Assembly (NCBI GenBank): GCA_030704615.1
Contig: CM060731.1
Coordinates: 69,854,756-69,918,755 of the forward strand
Source: Takakia lepidozioides
Lineage: Eukaryota; Streptophyta; Takakiopsida; Takakiales; Takakiaceae
Direction: 5' to 3'
DNA length: 64,000 nt
The notes below the pieces were generated by a model. The model was not told where the DNA came from. It worked only from the letters and a program-made list of their open reading frames with translations, and did not search any database. Made by a program: the position numbers and the translations under genes. This document shows positions 58,740 through 64,000 of this stretch, piece by piece. Each line of letters begins with the position of its first letter. The first letter of the stretch is position 1.

Positions 58740-59610
58740 TGAAAAAAAAAAATGCTGTTTCCAATGGCCCAACGGTTTGGGAGATCTCCACGACACTACA
58801 AACAATATTGTGAACGCCAATATTTAAAAAAAGCATTTAGAGCGGTGTCTTGTTTCTCAGCCTCCATGGCCTATGTAAAGTTATTTTTTTCTTGCCTTTC
58901 AATAAATTCCAAGGCCTACCATCCCCTCTTCATTTAAAAAACTAAAAAAATACCAATCCAATCGTGTTCCTGGAAAGCCCACTTTGCTATTTTTCACAAA
59001 TTTCCAGCGACCAAAAGTACTTGAAACTCCATATCTCCCACGCCGCAGGTCCAAAAATCATGAGACCAAGTGGGTGCACCCTTGCTCATTGAGGGCTTTC
59101 CAACTGTACCAAGCACCAGGGCTGGGCCAGCGGTTTGGGACATCTAAACGCTACAAAGCAAACAAACAAACACCGGGGCTTCATATATTGATTCCAGTCA
59201 GTTCTCACATCTTCCGGCACTCGGCACATACTCATTCATTTTAGAAATTCATTTGAACCCTGAATGCCTAAAGCAGTTTTTACAATCTTGAAAATAGACG
59301 CCCTCGGTTTTTCCTTCCTTTTCGACCCCTCGTAATAGTGACTAGTGTGGATTACGCTGGTAAGCACATATTGTACGTCATTTTATATTCCAGAAAAACT
59401 CAATTTGTTTTTATGAACTTCCGGTGACAAAAAATACTTGAAATCCACTATCCCCCACACTGTAGGTCCAAAAACTATGAAACCACATGGATGCACACCT
59501 ACGCATGGCATCCAGGGCTTCGCTTAGCAGTATTAAGAACTTGGGCGGAGGCCTTTCGGTTTGGGAGACATTTTTTGCTCTAACATATTCTTTGGTATTC
59601 CTCTTTGTAT
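58740..59610. repeat. Degenerate tandem repeat (about 420 bp unit)
   Basis: Units contain, in order, a TTCC(A/G)G(C/T)GACAAA-like phrase with TACTTGAAA (58998, 59423), TCCCCCAC or TCTCCCACGC with GTAGGTCCAAAAA (59035, 59455), GGTGCACCC or its variant followed by GAGGGCTTTCC (59075, 59490), and CGGTTTGGGA (58773, 59133, 59555). Confidence 0.6.
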
Positions 59611-61049
59611 ATCATTAGGTCTATGGAGGGGGAGAACCCTCAGACCCCGCCTCGAGAACACCCTCTATGAAAAACCTTATCCTGCGTTTAAAAAAGGGTG
59701 ATTTTCCTTTATTTGAGGAAAAAAAAATATAATTTGGGAATCTTACTAGGATAAGGTCATGCTAGAGGTCCAGCCTGTAGCGGGACCTTACGCTCGTGAG
59801 ATCCTTGCGACGACTTCCCTAGAAAGACCAAAATTATGCCCCAAAAATGCCCTAAAAACAACGACAAAAAATCAACCGTATAGGGGAAGTCCCTCCTCTA
59901 AGGTCGGTGTGAGGGAAGTTAGTCCAAAGCAATACGACCTGAACACCAAGGTGGGCCCGAGGCGGGGACTTCCGCTGCATAAAGGGTTCTTTCCCGAGGT
60001 GGATGACTACGATTTCTTGAAAATAGTGGTGGACATTGGTTGAGAATCTTAGAACTAAAATAAAAGAAAAGAAATTAGAAAAGAAAAGATGAAGGGTGTA
60101 AGACCCCCTGCCCTAGGGGTCGTCGGGCCGGGTTCCATGGGCACTCCCAAACGCCCCCTCTCTCTCGAGTTCGGTAGCTCACGTGAGCACAAGGGCACAT
60201 TCCTTGAATTTCTCAGTTTCTCAAGGAACATTCCACAACGAAACGAAACTAGCGAAACTAAAAAATGTGCGAAACAAGTAGCCCCTATACTTGATGAACA
60301 TGTTACCCTAGTATATGCGTGGTTTTTTCTTACGTTGTGCATACACAATACCAGCCTTTTTCATAATAGGCGCAAGAGTGGGCGGTGAGGCTTCACCTCA
60401 AAATTAAGATAATAGTCCATGGATAATTTCATACCGCAAAACTTTGTACCATTCAGCTTGAGAAGAAATCACACTCTAGTTCAAAGCATGAAGATGTCAC
60501 TTTTAGAGTCCCCACCTTATCTATATCTTCGCAGAACAAAACTCTGTCCCCTAAGAACTACAATTACATATTGAGAACGCAACACGTCTTGCACTTTTTC
60601 TTATTCCCCTATCCATAGAAACTGCAGTGAACTCTATCTCTAGTAGCTATTTGAAGACTTTTTCCAAGATTTAATGAGCATTACCTTCCCCAATTACTCT
60701 TTGTTTGAAGTTCTTTGGAAACGTTCTTCCGAATATTGTTGGAGTGATCAAGGGTACACCACTAAGTGAACCCCATCGTTGCTTAGGTTTGTGCCCATAT
60801 CACCGAAACCCTCAATAGTGTAGCCAGAAACTTCCCTAAACCTATAGCGACGACGACGAGTTTCGCATTGGAGATGCTGGGCTGCTTAATCGAGTTGATG
60901 GGAACCAGAAGGAACTGAACTGCGGGAGAAGTCAGATGCCATGAGTGTTCTCCGTTGTGACAGATCACCTCTTGCGCCGCAGCTGTTCGAAATTGAGGTG
61001 TGCATTCACCTTGGACTCACGGTTCACTGAATTGGCGCAGATGTACCGC
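59611..61049. other. Intergenic with dispersed repeat
   Basis: 60180-60580 is a copy of the repeat at 18.4 kb. A 94-codon plus frame at 59759-60043 (basic, MLEVQPVAGPYAREIL) is unassigned. No gene recognised. Confidence 0.35.
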
Positions 61050-61268
61050 ATAAATGCACCAGTCCTGTATACCCGCTTATGGTTTTATTCCGTTTTGAAA
61101 ACATATAGCTCCTACGACCAAGGTTTAAGAACATAAAACTCCCTTGGGTTATGCTCACTCATAAATGCACCAGTCTTGTATACCCGCTTATGGTTTTATT
61201 CCGTTTTGAAAACATATAGCTCCTACGACCAATAAGAACATAAAACTCCTATGGGTTATGCTCACTCG
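61050..61268 (+). repeat. Tandem duplication, two copies of about 110 bp
   Basis: The unit ATAAATGCACCAGTC.TGTA... starts at 61050 and again at 61161. The copies are nearly identical apart from a substitution or two and a 4-bp gap (AGGTTT at about 61121), so the duplication is recent. Confidence 0.9.
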
Positions 61269-62638
61269 AGCATGCTCACTCTATATACCAATCCCCCACT
61301 CCCTTGATCCTACCTCTTCTGCGCTCCCTACTAGACCCGCATGCTATAGCCACCTTTTTTCGGACTGCTTGTTAGATGTCCAAATTTCTTTGCTTGATTT
61401 TGGTTTTTTGAACGATTGGAGACATATTGGCGCAATGTCAGGCCAACACATAAGAGCTGGGTTCCATGGGCAGCTGCATGCGCCCCCGCATGAATCACCC
61501 CATGATTAGTGAGGCGCTATTGGTCCAAATAGCATATATCCAAAGGGGGCCCCCCACGGAATCGCCCCTTGCTAAGGGGCGCAAAAAGCCGTCCCTTTAC
61601 AAGGGGCGATCGGGTTTCACGGCGCCCCTAACTAACACCTCTGTCTTTTCCTACAACGGCCCGCATACTTACATAATACATTGATTTTCATCCAAACTTA
61701 AGTTAAATTTTAGGGGAGAGAATGATTTTTGATATTTTCATCCAAAACTTATATCAATTGTCCATTTAGTATGTCATGGGCCCACAACAATTGGTGCCAA
61801 AGATTTCTAGAGGGGTGAGTGGAAAGGTGTCCACGGAACCACCCCTTCTCATTTTTAAGGGGCGACACTTCGTCTTGCTGCTACTGCCCCTTTTCAGGGG
61901 TGGGCCCTATGAACAAGGGAGGGTCTTAACTGGCGGCAAAGTGGGCAGGGCACACAATAGTGACAACAGTGACAACGGCATGGGATCCAGTTATGCTTCA
62001 GGTCCGGCTCTACATCTCTCTTGAAGGTGAAGTGTACATGCGGATTGGTCTCCATTATAATCTTCTTAGCAGTTTCTTGTGGCTGGTGCAAGGACCGACG
62101 AATTTTATGCCCACCTGCATTTTTATTATGTCACGCTATCCATGTTCAAGGCTGAATTTTCTGCTCGAAATTACATCTACGATGCCCTATTCTGTATTCC
62201 ATTACGACGCGGTATGCCATCACGACCGATTTGATTTGATATGAGATTGTCACGCTTGATAGGGTCCCCCACAAATACAAAGGGAACAAACCCCATAAAG
62301 TTACTACGCTCAGGCGAGTATGTCATGGTCACTGCTCCTCCCCTTCCCGCCTTCAAGTTTCATTTTTTGCAACTGTGGCTTGTCATTGCTGACGTGGACC
62401 TACTGTCCACACCCCTCTTTGAAAATCCTAGCCAGGGGCGTGTGGTCGGGCGTGTGGTCGCGCGTGTTGTCAGGCCTCTAGAAAGGAGGATAATGCCGCG
62501 TGGCAGATGGGTTGGCAGGTGGCATGCAAAAGACCCTTAAGAAACACAGTCACCGTGTCCGATGGCTAACGCCCGTGTGGATCCGCGGTGTCGCTACTGT
62601 TCGAATGGAAATGGTGTGCGATTGCTGCTCTGATCTGG
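61269..62638. other. Intergenic, no gene recognised
   Basis: The phrase AAGGGGCG with its inverse CGCCCCTT recurs at 61555-61625 and 61840-61895, forming small inverted repeats. Coding frames are short and unassigned. Confidence 0.35.
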
Positions 62639-63235
62639 ATCGAGATACGAAGGCGTGTCGCTGCTTTTGTTCCTAGTTTTCAAAGAGTCACGGAATATGG
62701 CGTTGAGGAGAGTGTGCAGGGGGGAATTGCATGACGGCCACTGATGGAAAGCTTCGACACAAGAAGGTGTGCAGTTTGAGTCTTCCAATTGGAAGTAGGA
62801 TGAATCGATTCATTGCGGGGAGATTATATCCTGGAATGCTGAATTGAGTTTCAAACCTTGGCAATGAGGAGATATTGACAGCCACGATGCTACGATTTAA
62901 GGAAAATATGGTCACATGATGGAAGAGTGGGACGGGGATGGAGATATGAAGGCGTGTTGCTGCTTTTGTTCCTAGTTTCGAAAGATTTACAGAAAATGGC
63001 GCTGAGGAAGGTGTGCAGGGGGGAATTGCATGACAGCCACTGATGGAAAGCTTCCACAAGAAGGAGTTCAGTTTGAGTTTTTCAATTGGAAGTAGGGATG
63101 AATGGATTCATTGCGGCGAGATTATGTTCTGGAATGTTGAATTGAGTTGCAACCCCTGGAAATGAGGAGATGCTGACAGCCATGATGCTACGATTTAAGG
63201 AAAATATGGTCACATGATGGAAGGGTGGGGCGGGG
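62639..63235 (+). repeat. Tandem duplication (about 299 bp unit) upstream of the MTV1-like gene
   Basis: 62639-62937 and 62939-63235 are two copies with roughly 85-90% identity by eye. Shared phrases include TGCTGCTTTTGTTCCTAGTTT, GTGTGCAGGGGGGAATTGCA and TACGATTTAAGGAAAATATG. It ends about 220 bp before the start codon of the ENTH gene, so it lies in its promoter region. Confidence 0.85.
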
Positions 63236-63455
63236 GAGGGAGCCGATGGAGCGAAGTGGAGCTGACGCGAGATGCGAAGTTGTTCCTGCACAGTAGCTTC
63301 CTATCTCACAAAGGAGAGTGACAGTCGTGTCATGAGAACACTGATCTTGACACAGTAAAATTTCTGAACACGTGATGACTGCCCAGGGGACGATAGAAGG
63401 GAAGGGATTAGGGCGTATATTGTGCTGTATGGCACTCTGAAGGTAAAACGGCGAA

Positions 63456-64000
63456 ATGCAGTCAAGTATCCGGGCAGTAGAGTCGTACAGGCGATCACGC
63501 CTGATCGATGGAGTGACAGCTGATGATGGCAAGACTGCCCCGGTTTATAAGCTGGACGAAATTTTCTCCACTATGCGCGCTGGCCCGCTGGATGTTGTGA
63601 AGGAGATGTTGGAGCATATCCTCAAGCGCCTTGAGAATAAAAGCCCTTTGGTCAAGCAAAAAGTACGACAGTTTATTCACCTGAGAAGCTTACCTCTTCA
63701 GTTTGGTATGAAGGACAAGTCATCCTGTATTGCCTCCAATCAGAGCTTTTGTTTTGGAATTCAATTGCACATTTGGTTCATCCATGCGGAGCTGTGGAGT
63801 TGAACAGCTTGATTCGAATATTTTGGTTCCTAGTTTTTGCATCATTGCCTCTGACTTGCTCGAATATTGCGGCAAGTTTCAGCCAATTTATGTATTTGGC
63901 TGGGTAGGAAACACACACTGATAAGTTTTCTACTATAGCCAGGACAAGGATGTCACAAATGTTAGAACACCTTCAAGAGTCATCGTTTCCGGTAACATGG
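63456..64000 (+). CDS. MTV1: MTV1-like ENTH-domain clathrin adaptor, first exon (gene runs off the window)
   Basis: MTV1 is the plant tepsin-type ENTH protein that helps form clathrin-coated vesicles at the trans-Golgi for vacuolar cargo. The ATG at 63456 opens SSIRAVESYRRSRLIDGV, then TAPVYKLDEIFSTM and EMLEHILKRLENKSPLVKQK, which is the start of the ENTH fold as I remember it for MTV1 (AVESYWRSRMID, KRLDNKSPIVKQK). The exon probably ends at AAA|GTACGA (63662), since the readthrough VRQFIHL departs from the family after VKQK. The remainder of the window is then intron. The tandem duplication just upstream may affect its promoter. Confidence 0.75.

Overview
This window is nuclear DNA of a land plant. 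Genes have introns with GT-AG borders, and gene families are plant-specific: a plastid-type Der/EngA GTPase, an ARM-repeat U-box E3 ligase, an MTV1-type ENTH protein, OSB-type PDF motifs and a PLS-class DYW pentatricopeptide (PPR) protein. Long transposon-rich tracts separate the genes. The many decayed DYW-PPR copies and a chromodomain Ty3 retrotransposon without a tRNA-type primer site fit a seed-free plant, most likely a fern, less likely a lycophyte or bryophyte. That placement is inference.

Layout. 0-3.4 kb: a Der GTPase copy (minus) with two 1-nt deletions and a P-loop Lys-to-Asn change, then a ClpB scrap. 3.4-7.4 kb: LINE scraps, a PPR fragment and an array of OSB PDF-motif exons (all decayed), then a degenerate tandem repeat. 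8.6-11.6 kb: a decayed U-box/ARM gene with a SINE in it. 13.1-13.8 kb: an intact PPPDE/DeSI protease-like gene. 14.3-17.2 kb: a decayed LINE. 18-20 kb: a SINE and duplicated YAK1-like kinase exon scraps. 20.1-26.4 kb: a complete LTR retrotransposon with a 5-bp target duplication. 28.1-28.9 kb: a terminal-inverted-repeat element. 29.9-32.6 kb: a second PPR/OSB graveyard. 32.6-36.4 kb: a LINE endonuclease segment with an internal inversion, cut by a second, truncated LTR element. 36.4-36.9 kb: a third OSB fragment and another SINE. 37-40.7 kb: no recognised gene. 40.7-43.1 kb: a five-exon aldo-keto reductase. 44.2-45.5 kb: a three-exon TMEM42-like membrane protein (minus). 46.8-52.2 kb: OSB-type exons followed at once by an intact 848-residue DYW-PPR gene. 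53.6-57.5 kb: a family-8 glycosyltransferase. 58.7-63.2 kb: several tandem repeats. 63.5 kb to the end: first exon of an MTV1-like ENTH gene.

The main discovery candidate is the association of OSB-type PDF motifs (organellar single-stranded-DNA-binding family) with DYW-PPR editing-factor sequence. The intact pair lies head-to-tail 135 bp apart and could be spliced in frame. OSB and PPR fragments are also interleaved in the two decayed clusters, once in OSB-to-PPR order with near-continuous reading through the join. The second candidate is a probable self-priming (Tf1/sushi-type) LTR retrotransposon: an 11-nt stretch at the predicted RNA 5' end is exactly complementary to the region just after the 5' LTR.
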